The notes under the pieces were generated by a model. It was not told where the DNA came from, did not search any database, and was given only the letters and a program-made list of their open reading frames with translations. Below, in pieces: positions 32,153 to 43,400 of a stretch of 63,152 bases of DNA. Source of the DNA: Pseudomonas sp. C2B4 (GTDB lineage Bacteria; Pseudomonadota; Gammaproteobacteria; Pseudomonadales; Pseudomonadaceae); assembly GCF_013359695.1 (NCBI RefSeq), contig NZ_JABFMU010000037.1:1-63152 (forward strand). The letters are read 5' to 3'. The position numbers and the translations under genes were made by a program. Each line of letters begins with the position of its first letter. Positions within the stretch are counted from its first letter, which is position 1.

Positions 32153-33325
32153 ATGGCAAACCCCTATCGCGAACTGTTCAAAGCCCCTGGCGCCAGAGCT
32201 TTCGTGCTGGCCGGGATGATCGCGCGCATGCCGATTTCCATGACCGGCATCGGCCTGATCACCATGCTTTCGCAATTGCAGGGCGGCTATGGCCTGGCCG
32301 GGGCGGTGGCGGCGACTTTTGCGCTGGCCACGGCGTTTTGTGCGCCGCAGGTGTCGCGACTGGTGGACCGTTTTGGTCAGCGGCGGATCCTGCCGGTGTC
32401 GGCGCTGATCGGCGGCGGGGCGTTGTTGCTGGTGTTGCTCTGCACCCGCTTGCAGGCGCCGCAATGGACCCTGTTCGTGTTCGCCGCGCTGGCGGGTTGC
32501 ATGCCGAGCATGTCGGCGATGGTGCGGGCGCGCTGGACCGAGTTGTATCGTGGACAGCCGCAACTGCAGACCGCCTATGCCCTGGAGTCGGTGCTGGACG
32601 AGGTCTGCTTTATTGTCGGGCCGCCGTTGTCGGTGGGCCTGTGCGTGGTGGCGTTTCCCGAGGCGGGGCCGTTGGCGGCGTTGCTGATGCTGGGCATCGG
32701 CGTCACGGCGTTTGTCCTGCAACGCGGTACCGAACCGCCGGTACATCCCCACGAAGCCCATCATTTCGGCTCGATCATTCGTTCCGTGGACATCCAGTTG
32801 TTGCTGCTGTTGATGGTTGCCATGGGCACCATCGTCGGGGTGATCGATGTGGTCAGCGTGGCCTTCGCCCAACATCAGGGCCAACCGGCCGCCGCGAGCA
32901 TCGTGTTGTCGGTGTACGCCATCGGTTCCTGTCTGGCTGGACTGGCCTTCGGCGCGCTGCGCTCGAAGGTGCCGTTGCCACGATTGTTTCTCTACGGCGG
33001 GGTGGCGACAGCGGTGACGACCTTGCCGCTGCTGCTGGCGATAAACATTCTCGGGTTATCGCTGGCGGTGTTCGTCGCCGGGCTGTTCTTCGCCCCGACC
33101 TTGATTGTTGCGATGGCACTGGTGGAGCAGATCGTGCCGCCGGCCAAGCTCACCGAAGGCCTGACCTGGCTGGTCACCGGATTGAGCATCGGCGTGGCGA
33201 TAGGCGCCGCCAGTTCCGGCTGGCTGGTGGATGCGTTCGGGGCGCGCAGCGGGTTTTGGGTGGCGATTGCGGCGGGGGTGGTGGTGCTGGGTTCAGCAGT
33301 GCAAAGCTATCGCCATTTGAAGTGA
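32153..33325 (+). CDS. MFS transporter, drug/sugar-efflux type
   Basis: This 390-residue, 12-helix major facilitator protein is not of the MHS family seen earlier in the window. RLVDRFGQRR fills the loop between helices 2 and 3, and EIVPPAKLTEGLTWL precedes the last helices. The start was placed at the ATG followed by ANPYRELF, because upstream codons in the same frame run through the REP element. It stands alone between REP elements, upstream of the pyoverdine region. A role in pyoverdine export is possible by position only; there is no direct evidence, and substrate prediction is not possible. Confidence 0.85.
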   Translation: MANPYRELFKAPGARAFVLAGMIARMPISMTGIGLITMLSQLQGGYGLAGAVAATFALATAFCAPQVSRLVDRFGQRRILPVSALIGGGALLLVLLCTRLQAPQWTLFVFAALAGCMPSMSAMVRARWTELYRGQPQLQTAYALESVLDEVCFIVGPPLSVGLCVVAFPEAGPLAALLMLGIGVTAFVLQRGTEPPVHPHEAHHFGSIIRSVDIQLLLLLMVAMGTIVGVIDVVSVAFAQHQGQPAAASIVLSVYAIGSCLAGLAFGALRSKVPLPRLFLYGGVATAVTTLPLLLAINILGLSLAVFVAGLFFAPTLIVAMALVEQIVPPAKLTEGLTWLVTGLSIGVAIGAASSGWLVDAFGARSGFWVAIAAGVVVLGSAVQSYRHLK

Positions 33326-33332
33326 TGATTTT

Positions 33333-33436
33333 CCTGTAGGAGCGAGCTTGCTCGCGATGCGTTAGAGACCGCCGCGGGGTGTCAGGCACCCAGCATTATC
33401 GTTGGCGACCATCGCGAGCAAGCTCGCTCCTACAGG
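33333..33436. repeat. Paired REP element
   Basis: Arms CTGTAGGAGCGAGCTTGCTC and complement, spacer of about 50 nt containing a further small hairpin (GGGTGTCAGGCACCC). Confidence 0.9.
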
Positions 33437-33450
33437 ACTGTCATACGACT

Positions 33451-33474
33451 AATTTTCTGCGGCGATCATCCGTT
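33451..33474 (+). promoter_or_regulatory. Putative PvdS (iron-starvation sigma) promoter of the thioesterase gene
   Basis: TAATT (33451-33455), 16 nt, CGT (33472-33474): one mismatch to the iron-starvation box TAAAT-N16-CGT. It lies 33 nt before the GTG start. Confidence 0.5.
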
Positions 33475-33506
33475 CTCCTCTACAGACAACTTTCGAGGTA
33501 AGCCCG

Positions 33507-34241
33507 GTGACCCAGCTGACATTGCTGTGCCTGCCCTATTCGGGCGCGAGCGCCATGGTTTACAGCCGCTGGCGCAATAAGCTGCCGCAGTGGCTGAAAG
33601 TGCAGCCGGTGGAGCTGCCGGGGCGGGGCGCGCGATTCGGCGAGCCATTGCACACCGACATGCGACGCCTGGCACAGCAACTGGCGCAGGAACAGAAAAC
33701 CACGCTCAAGGCCCCCTATGCCTTGTTCGGCCACAGCCTCGGCGCATTGCTGGCCTGTGAAATGGCCCATGCGTTTCGCTCGCTCGGCTGTCCTGAGCCC
33801 GTCGCACTGTTCGCCTCAGGCACCGCCGCGCCGACAATGCGCGAGGACTACGACCGCGGATTCGCCGAACCCAAGACCGATGCCGAACTGATCGAGCAAC
33901 TGCGCACCCTCAACGGCACCAGCGAGGAAGTGCTGGCCAACGAAGAGCTGATGAGCCTGACACTGCCGATCCTGCGCGCCGACTTCCAATTGTGCGGGCG
34001 TTTCGAGCCCCTGCAGCGACCCTTGCTCAAGTGTCCTGTGCATGTGCTTGGCGGCAAGGCCGACCGGGCTACCACCGAGCAATTGATCGGCTGGAGCCAG
34101 GAAACCCGCGGCAGTTTTTCCGTGGACATGCTCGCTGGCGGGCACTTCTTCATTCATGAGCATGAGGCCAAGGTGCTGAAGGTGATCAAGGATCAGCTTG
34201 AAGTGCATCATCGGCGGCATGCCATGGTTGCGGCTGGTTAA
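33507..34241 (+). CDS. Type II thioesterase, PvdG-like
   Basis: This 244-residue alpha/beta-hydrolase is of the thioesterase II family, which clears misprimed acyl or aminoacyl groups from NRPS carrier domains. The nucleophile is Ser77 in FGHSLGALLACEMA; the C-terminal catalytic His is in LAGGHFFIHEH. Start codon GTG with GAGG 8 nt before it. A PvdS-type promoter upstream and the NRPS genes downstream link it to pyoverdine assembly. In P. aeruginosa the equivalent, pvdG, sits beside pvdL; whether this is the only copy here cannot be known from the window, so no symbol is given. Confidence 0.88.
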   Translation: MTQLTLLCLPYSGASAMVYSRWRNKLPQWLKVQPVELPGRGARFGEPLHTDMRRLAQQLAQEQKTTLKAPYALFGHSLGALLACEMAHAFRSLGCPEPVALFASGTAAPTMREDYDRGFAEPKTDAELIEQLRTLNGTSEEVLANEELMSLTLPILRADFQLCGRFEPLQRPLLKCPVHVLGGKADRATTEQLIGWSQETRGSFSVDMLAGGHFFIHEHEAKVLKVIKDQLEVHHRRHAMVAAG

Positions 34242-34264
34242 CCAATCTCAAACTTTCCTCAATC

Positions 34265-34358
34265 CCTGTGGGAGCGAGCCTGCTCGCGAATGCGGTCCTT
34301 CATTCAACATCGATGTTGGCTGATACACCGCCTTCGCGAGCAGGCTCGCTCCCACAGT
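34265..34358. repeat. Paired REP element
   Basis: Arms CTGTGGGAGCGAGCCTGCTC and complement around a spacer of about 40 nt, between the thioesterase and the first NRPS gene. Confidence 0.9.
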
Positions 34359-34398
34359 GGTTGATGGCGTCTCCCACACCGCGCTTCACCTCCCTCCT

Positions 34399-34440
34399 GA
34401 CAATTATTCTCATTCGCTAATTTTTCCGGTCTGCATTCGT
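34399..34440 (+). promoter_or_regulatory. Fur-like box and putative PvdS promoter of the first NRPS gene
   Basis: GACAATTATTCTCATTCGC (34399-34417) matches 13 of 19 positions of the Fur consensus. It abuts TAATT (34418-34422), which is followed after 15 nt by CGT (34438-34440), close to the iron-starvation box. Both suggest induction under iron limitation. The NRPS start codon is 54 nt further on. Confidence 0.5.
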
Positions 34441-34494
34441 TTTATAGGGACGACGTGCCTTTGTGCTTCCCGCCACTGATCCGGATACCCAGAA

Positions 34495-37400
34495 ATGAAT
34501 GCTGAAGACTCCTTGAAACTTGCTCGCCGGTTTATCGGGTTGCCCCTGGAAAAGCGCCAGATGTTCCTTGCGGCCTTGCACAAGGAGGGCGTGGATTTCG
34601 CCCGGTTCCCGATTCCCGCCGGGGTCGAGGCCGAGGATCGCCAGGCGTTGTCGTACGCCCAGCAACGCATGTGGTTTCTCTGGCAGCTGGACCCGCACAG
34701 TGGCGCCTACAACCTGCCGGGTGCGGTGCGCCTGACCGGTCGTCTGAACCTGTCGGCGCTGGAGCAGGCGTTCGCCAACCTGGTGGCGCGTCACGAAACC
34801 TTGCGCACGGTGTTTGCCCCACAGGCCGACGATAGCCTGCTGCAAGTGCCGGCCACGACGCCGCTGGTGATCGACCATGCGGATTTCAGCGCACTGCCGG
34901 CCACAGAGCGTGAACTGGCAGTCGCCCAGGCAGCCGAACAACAATCGGTGCTGCCGTTCGATCTGGGCAGCGGCCCGCTGCTGCGCGTGACCTTGCTCAA
35001 ACTCGCCGAGCAGGAGCACGTCCTGCTGCTGACCTTGCACCACATCGTGTCCGACGGTTGGTCGATGAACGTGCTGATCGACGAATTCATCCGCTGCTAC
35101 GACGCCTTCGATGCCGGCACTCAGCCGCCCCTGGCGGCGTTGCCGATCCAGTACAGCGACTACGCCCTGTGGCAGCGCCGCTGGCTGGAGGCGGGCGAGC
35201 AGGCCCGTCAACTCGACTACTGGCAGGCGCAACTGGGTGACGAGCACCCGGTGCTGGAACTGCCCACCGATCACCCGCGCCCGGCGATGCCGAGCTATCA
35301 CGGCACCCGCTACGAATTCGCCGTCGACGGACAACTGGCCGAGCAACTGCGGGCCACCGCGCAGAAACACAACATCACCCTGTTCATGCTGATGCTCGGC
35401 GCCTTCAACGTGCTGTTGCACCGTTACACCGGACAGACCGACATCCGTGTGGGCGTCCCCATTGCCAACCGCAACCGCGCCGAGATCGAAGGCCTGATCG
35501 GTTTCTTCGTCAACACTCAGGTGCTGCGCACGCAACTGGACGGCCAGACCCGGGTCGACGAATTGCTGCATCGCATCAAGGAAACCGCCCTCGGCGCCCA
35601 GGCCCACCAGGACTTGCCGTTCGAGCGTCTGGTGGAAGCCTTGAAACTGGAACGCAGCCTCAGCCACACGCCGCTGTTCCAGGTGATGTACAACCACCAG
35701 CCGCAGGTCGCGGACATTTCCACGGTCACCACCCAATCCGGTTTGGCGCTGGGCGTGATCGAATGGCAAGGGCGCACCACCCAGTTCGACCTGACCCTCG
35801 ATACGTATGAGAAGGGCGGCAAGCTGCACGCCGCGCTGACCTACGCCAACGACCTGTTCGACGCCGCGACCATCGCGCGCATGGCGCAGCACTGGACGCA
35901 CCTGTTGCGGGGCATGGTCAGCGATTCGCATCAACGCATCAGTGATCTGCCGCTATTGGAGCAGGCCGAATACCAACGCATCGTCCATGACTGGAATCGC
36001 GCCAACGATAGCTTCGCGCAGGACCTGTGCATTCATGAACTGATCGGCCAGCAAGTCGCCTCTACCCCGAACGCATTGGCGGTGACCTTCGCCGACCAAC
36101 AGCTGACCTATGCAGAACTCGATGTTCAGGCCAACCGCCTGGCGCACAAGCTGATCGAGCTGGGCGTCGGTCCGGAGGTGCGGGTCGGCGTGGCCATGCA
36201 GCGTTCCGAGCAACTGCTGATTGCCTTGCTGGCGGTGCTCAAGGCCGGTGGCGCCTATGTGCCGCTGGACCCGGACTACCCGACCGAACGTGTCGCCTAC
36301 ATGCTCGAAGACAGTCATGCGCTGGTGCTGCTGACCGAAGCCGAAGTGGCCAAGACACTGAGCGTGACAGCCGATACCCAAGTGCTGCTGATGGACAACA
36401 TCTCGCTAGCCGATTACCCGCCAAGCGCGCCTGTTACCCGTGTCTCGCCGGACAACCTGGCCTACGTGATCTACACCTCCGGTTCCACCGGCAAACCCAA
36501 GGGCGTGGCCATCGCCCACCGCAACGTGCTGGCGCTGATTGATTGGTCCCAATCGGTGTACAGCCGCGACGACATCCAGGGTGTGCTGGCCTCGACGTCG
36601 GTGTGCTTCGACCTGTCGGTGTGGGAGCTGTTTGTGACCCTGGCCAACGGTGGCTCGGTGATCATCGCCCGCAATGCCCTGGAACTGCCGCTGCTGCAGG
36701 CCCGGGACCAGGTGCGCCTGATCAACACCGTGCCGTCGGCGATCAATGCCTTGCAGCGCGACGGGCAGATCCCGCCGAGCGTGCGCATCATCAATCTGGC
36801 CGGCGAGCCGCTGAAGCAGAGCCTGGTGGACGCGCTGTACCAGCAGCCGACCGTCGAGCACGTCTATGACCTGTACGGTCCCTCGGAAGACACCACCTAT
36901 TCCACCTGGACCCGTCGCGAGGCCGGTGGCCGCGCCAACATCGGCCGCCCGCTCAAACACACCGCCAGCTACCTGCTGGACGCCGACCTGCAACCGGTGC
37001 CGCAAGGCGTGTCCGCCGAGTTGTACCTCAGCGGCGCCGGCATCACCCGTGGTTACCTGGCGCGGCCGGGCCTGACCGCCGAGAAATATGTGCCGAATCC
37101 GTTTTCCAACACCGGCGAGCGCCTGTACCGCACTGGCGACCTGACCCGCTATCAGGCCGACGGCACCCTGCAATACGTCGGCCGCATCGACCATCAGGTC
37201 AAGGTGCGCGGTTTCCGTATCGAACTGGGCGAAATCGAAGCGCGGTTGCTGCAACAGGACGCCGTTCGCGAACTGGCGGTGCTGGCGCAGGACGGCGCCA
37301 ATGGTCAGCAACTGGTGGCCTACATCGTGCCGAACGATTCGGCATTGCTGGATGACCTCGACACGCAAACCACTCAACGGGAAGTGCTCAAGGCGGCCCT

Positions 37401-40400
37401 GCGTCAGCACCTGCCGGACTACATGGTCCCGGCGTTCCTGCTGTTCCTCGAACACCTGCCACTGACCCCCAACGGCAAGCTCGACCGCAAGGCCCTGCCG
37501 GCGGTCGACGGCACCACGCAACAACGCGAACACGTCGCGCCACGCAGCGAACTGGAGAAGTCCCTCGCGGCGATCTGGCAGGACGTGCTGGCCATCGACA
37601 ACGTCGGTCTGGAAGACAACTTCTTCGAACTGGGCGGCGACTCCATCGTCTCGATGCAAGTGGTCAGCCGCGCCCGTCAGGCCGGGATCGTCCTGAGTCC
37701 CAAGGACCTGTTCCAGCACCAGACCATCCGCAGCCTGGCCCAGGCCGCCCGCACCGGCGAGCAATCGTCTATCGAGCAAGGTCCGGCAGTGGGCGCGGTG
37801 GCGCTGGCGCCTGTGCAACAGTGGTTTTTCGAGCAAGCCATCCCGCAGCGTCAGCATTGGAACCAGTCGCTGCTACTGGTGCCGCGTGAGCCGTTGAAGG
37901 TCGAGGCGCTGGAGCGTGCCCTGGAACAGTTGCTGGTCCAGCACGACAGCCTGCGCCTGCGTTACCAACAGACTGACAGCGGTTGGCAACAGGCGTACGT
38001 GGTACCGACCACCGACTCGGTGCTGTGGCCGCGTCGGGCAGAATCGGTCGAAGAACTTAACGCGCTATGCAACGAAGCCCAGCGCAGTCTTGACCTGCAC
38101 AACGGTCCGCTGCTGCGCGCACTGCTGGTCGCCATGGCCGACGGCAGCGAGCGCTTGCTGCTGGTGGTTCACCACCTGGCGGTGGACGGGGTGTCCTGGC
38201 GCGTGTTGCTGGAAGATCTCCAGCAGTTCTACAACGGCGCCACTGCGCCGGCGAAAACCAGCAGCTACCAGCGCTGGGTCGCACGTTTGCAGGATCATCT
38301 TCCAGCCTTTGAAAGCAGCCTCGGCCACTGGCAGACCCAACTGCAGGGCGCGCCCGCTGATCTGCCGTGCGAACGCCCCCTGGGCGCACTGGAAAATCGT
38401 TTCGAACACAAACTCGAACTCAAGCTCGGCGCCGAGCAAACCCGCCAACTGCTGCAACAGGCCCCGGCGGCCTACCGCACCCAGGTCAACGACCTGCTGC
38501 TGACCGCACTGGCCCGCGTCATTTGCCGCTGGAGCGGGCAGGGCAGCACGCTGATCCAGCTCGAAGGCCATGGTCGCGAAGACCTGTTCGACGACATCGA
38601 CCTGACGCGCACCGTGGGTTGGTTCACCAGCCTGTTTCCGGTCAACCTCAAGCCTGCCGACGATCTCGGCGCGTCGATCAAATCCATCAAAGAACAGTTG
38701 CGGGCAGTGCCGGACAAGGGCCTGGGTTACGGCGCGCTGCGCTACCTTGGCACGGCGCAGACCCGCGCCGAACTGGCGACGTTGCCGCAACCGCGCATCA
38801 CCTTCAACTACCTGGGGCAGTTCGACCGGCAGTTCAACGACGGCGCGCTGTTCACCCCCTCCACCGAAGGCAATGGCATCGCACAGGACCCGTCGGCACC
38901 GCTGGGTAATTGGCTGGTGATCGAAGGTCAGGTCTACGGCGGCGAATTGTCCCTGAGCTGGGGCTTCAGCCGCGAGATGTTCGACACCGCGACCATCCAG
39001 CGTCTGGCCGAGGATTACGCCCGGGAACTGAATGCGCTGATCGAGCATTGCTGCGCCCTGGAAGCACCGCAAGCCACGCCGTCGGACTTCCCGCTGGCGC
39101 GCATCGATCAGGCGCAACTCGACGGGCTACCGCTCGCCGCTGCCAATCTCCAGGACCTGTACCCGCTGTCGCCGATGCAGCAGGGCATGCTCTTCCACAC
39201 GCTGTACGAGCCAGAGGTCGGCGCCTACATCAGTCAGTTGCGCCTGGACATCGGCGGATTGGACACCGAGCGTTTCACCCAATCCTGGCAAACCGCGCTC
39301 GAGCGTCATGACATCCTGCGCAGCAGCTTCCACTGGCAGGGCCTCGACACCGCGCATCAGGCGATTGTCCGTGAGGTCGCATTGCCGCTTGAGCTGCTTG
39401 AATCGACCGACACCGATGTATTGGCCGATGCCGAGCGTGCGCAAGGCTTCGAGCTGGGGACTGCGCCGCTGTTCCGCCTGAAACTGGTTCGCACGGGCGC
39501 CAACGACTGGCACCTGATCTACACCAGCCATCACATCCTGATGGACGGCTGGAGCAACGCGCAGTTGCTGGCCGAAGTCATCCAGCACTACGCCGCCGGA
39601 CAGCCGTTGCCGGCACCCACAGGGCAATACCGCGATTACCTGGGCTGGTTGCAACAGCAATCGGCGAACGCTGGCGAGCAGTTCTGGAAAGCCGCACTGG
39701 CGCCGCTGGAAGCACCGACCTTGCTGGCCGAAGCCCTGCGTCCACCGGTTGGCAGCGAGGGCAATGAAGAACATCGCGTCAGCCTCGATAACAGCACGAC
39801 CCAGCGTCTGGCCGAGTTCGCCCGTCAGCAGAAAGTCACCCTCAACACCGTGCTGCAAGCGGCGTGGAGCCTCTTGCTGCAACGCTACACCGGCCAGGAT
39901 TGCGTGGTGTTCGGCGCCACCGTGGCCGGCCGTTCGGCGCCGCTGCCGGGGATCGAAGAACAGCTCGGCCTGTTCATCAACACCTTGCCGCTGGTGTGCG
40001 CGATCAAGCCGGACCAGACCGTCAGCCAGTGGCTGGGCGATCTGCAAGGCCTGAACCTGGCCATGCGTGAGTTCGAACACGTGCCGCTGTACGACATTCA
40101 GGGGTGGGCGGGGCAGCAGGGCTCGGCGCTGTTCGACAGCCTGCTGGTGTTCGAAAACTTCCCGGTGGCCGAAGCGCTGAAACAGGGCGCGCCGGCCGGG
40201 TTGTCGTTCGGCAACCTGCACAACCATGAGCGCACCCACTATCCGCTGACCCTGGGCATTGAACTGGGGGAGGGGTTGGGACTGGAGTTCAGCTACGACG
40301 CGGCGCGGTTCAGTACCGGTCAGATCGCTCAGCTATCGGCCAATTTGCTGCACCTGCTGACGCAACTGGTGGCATCGCCGGATGCCGCGTTGGGCTCGCT

Positions 40401-43400
40401 GGAACTGCTCGACGTCAATGGAAAGAATGCGGTGCTCGCGATCAGCCAGCCGGCTGCGGTTGAGTTATCCACAACGCTGTTGGCCCACGAACAAATCGCC
40501 GCGCAAGCCGCTGCCACGCCAGATGCACTGGCCTTGCAGGTGGACGGTCACACCCTGAGCTACGGTCAACTCAATGCACAAGCCAACCGCCTGGCCCAGC
40601 GCCTGATCGACAACGGTGTCGGTCCCGGCAAGCGTGTCGGCCTGGCCGTGCGTCGCGGTCCGCAGCTGATCGTCAGCCTGCTGGCCGTACTGAAAAGCGG
40701 CGCGGCCTACGTGCCACTGGACCCGAAATACCCGGCCGAACGCCTGGCCTACATGATCGCCGACAGCCGCCTCGACCTATTGCTGGACGAATCCGGCCTG
40801 CTCCAGGCGTTAACAAGCGTCCAACGCCTGACCCTCGAAGACACCACAACCCCTGTAGGAGCAAAGCTTGCTCGCGATAGCGATCTCCCGGTCGCCGAAG
40901 ATCTGGCCTACATCATCTACACCTCCGGCTCCACCGGCCAACCCAAAGGCGTCGCCATCACCCACGGCGCGCTGCGCGAGTTCTGCCAGACCGCCGCCGA
41001 TTACTCAAAGCTGTCGCCATCGGACCGCGTCCTGCAATTCGCCACCTTCAGCTTCGACGGCTTCGTCGAACAATGCTTCCCGGCGCTGTGCGTCGGCGCG
41101 GCGTTGATCATGCGTGGCGATGACCTGTGGGACGCTGGCCGACTGGCCGCGGAAATCGTCGAGCAAGGCGTGACCGTGGCCGACTTGCCCGCCGCTTACT
41201 GGTTCCTGCTCGCCCGTGAATGCGCCAGCGGTGTGGTACGCAATCTTGGCGATTTGCGTCAGGTCCACGTCGGCGGCGAAGCCATGTCGGTGGAGGGCCT
41301 GCGCCTGTGGCATCAGGCCGGCCTGAGCCACGTGCGCCTGCTCAATACCTACGGCCCGACCGAAGCGACGGTGGTGTCCAGCGTGCATGAGTGCCAGCTG
41401 TGCGATGCCAGCGATGCCTTCGGCATTCCCATCGGTCGTGCCATCGCGGGCCGTGCGTTGTATGTGCTGGATTCGGCCGGTCAGCTGTTGCCCACCGAGG
41501 GCGTCGGCGAGTTGTGCATCGGTGCCCCGGCCTGTCTGGCGCAAAGCTATTTTGACCGCCCGGCGCTGACCGCCGAACGCTTCCTGCCGGACCCCTTCGC
41601 CCGCGAGCCGGGTGCGCGGCTGTACCGCAGCGGCGACCTGGCGCGCTACAACGCTGACGGCAATCTGGAATATGTCGGGCGTATCGACCACCAGGTGAAG
41701 ATTCGCGGTTTCCGTATCGAAATGGGTGAGATCGAAGCCTGCCTGCAAGCCCGCGACGAGGTCCGTGAAGCCGCCGTCATCGCCCAGGACGGCACGCAAC
41801 TGGTGGCGTATGTCGTGGCCAGCGGCGCGGTGGCGTGCGAGGCGGATTATCTGCAAGGGCTCAAAGCCGTCCTGCGCCAGTCGCTGCCGGACTACATGGT
41901 GCCCAGCCACTTGGTCCTGCTGGACAAACTGCCGCTCAACAACAACGGCAAACTCGACCGCAAGGCCTTGCCACGGGCCGAAGCGGCAACGGCCCAACGG
42001 GACTTCGTGGCCCCGGCGCCTGGGCTGGAAACGCAACTGGCGCAGATCTGGCAAGACGTATTGCAGGTCGAACACGTGGGCCGCGACGACAACTTCTTCG
42101 CCTTGGGTGGCCATTCGTTGCTGGTGCTGCAAGTGATCTCCCGTGTGCGTCAACAACTGCAACTTGAGCTGTCAGTGAGCAGCCTGTTCTCCGCTGAGCA
42201 TCTGAAGGTATTTGCCGAGCGTGCAGCACAAGCGACCGCAAGCGCCCAGCCGCTGCTGCAACGCGCACCGGACGATCAGCCACGGATCCTGGCCTACGCC
42301 CAGCAACGCCAATGGATTCTCTGGCAACTGGACCCGCACAGCGCGGCCTACAACATTCCGGCGGCGCTGCGCCTCAAGGGCTCGCTGAACCGCGACGCCC
42401 TGCGCATAGCCTTCGCGCAGTTGCAGGTGCGTCACGAAACCCTGCGCACGACCTTCGAACAGGATGGTCAGCAGGCGCGGCCAGTGGTGCACGTCGAACT
42501 GCCGTTGCAATTCAATGAACGGTCAATCGAAGCGTCGGCGATCAACAGCGCCGTGGCGGAAGAAATCGCCCAACCGTTCGACCTGCGCAACGGCCCTCTG
42601 TGGCGCGTGTTGCTGTTGCAAATCGGCGCCGAGGACCATGTGCTGGTGCTCACCGTGCACCACATCGCCGCCGATGGCTGGTCGATGCAGGTGACGGTCG
42701 ACGAGTTCAGCGCCCTGTATCAGGCTGCCGTAACAGGCAGCGCTGCGAACCTGGCGGCACTGCCGGTGGCCTACAGCGACTTCGCCCGCTGGCAGCGCGA
42801 CTGGCTGGAAGCCGGGGAGGGCGCACGCCAGTTGGCCTGGTGGCGCGAGCAACTGGATGGCAGCCAGGCACCGCTGGAATTGCCGAGCGAACTGAGCCGT
42901 CCGGCCCGTCGCAGCGAACGCGGCGCGAGCCTGCTGTTGCAGGTCGATCGCGACTTGCTCGCCGGTCTGCGCCAGCGTGCGCAAGAACAGCAAGTGACGC
43001 TGTTCATGCTGTTGCTGGCGAGTTTCCAGACCTTGCTGCATCGCCAGAGTGGGCAGTCGGGCATCAGCGTCGGCGTGCCGAGTGCCGGGCGTTCGCAACT
43101 CGAAACCGAAGGCCTGATCGGCTTCTTCATCAATACCCAGGTGCTGCGCGCCGAGATCGACGGGCAGCAGCCGTTCAGCACCTTGCTGCACCAGGTCAAG
43201 CGCACCGCGCTGGCCGCCCAGGCCCATCAGGACTTGCCGTTCGAGCAACTGGTCGACGCCTTGCAGCCGGACCGCAGCCTCAATCACAGCCCGTTGTTCC
43301 AGGTGCTCTACAACCATCAGCAACAGCTGGGTGCCAGCGTCGAACGCGCCGTGGCCGGTTTGCAGGTCGAGCGCCTGCACTGGCAGCAGCACACCGCGCA

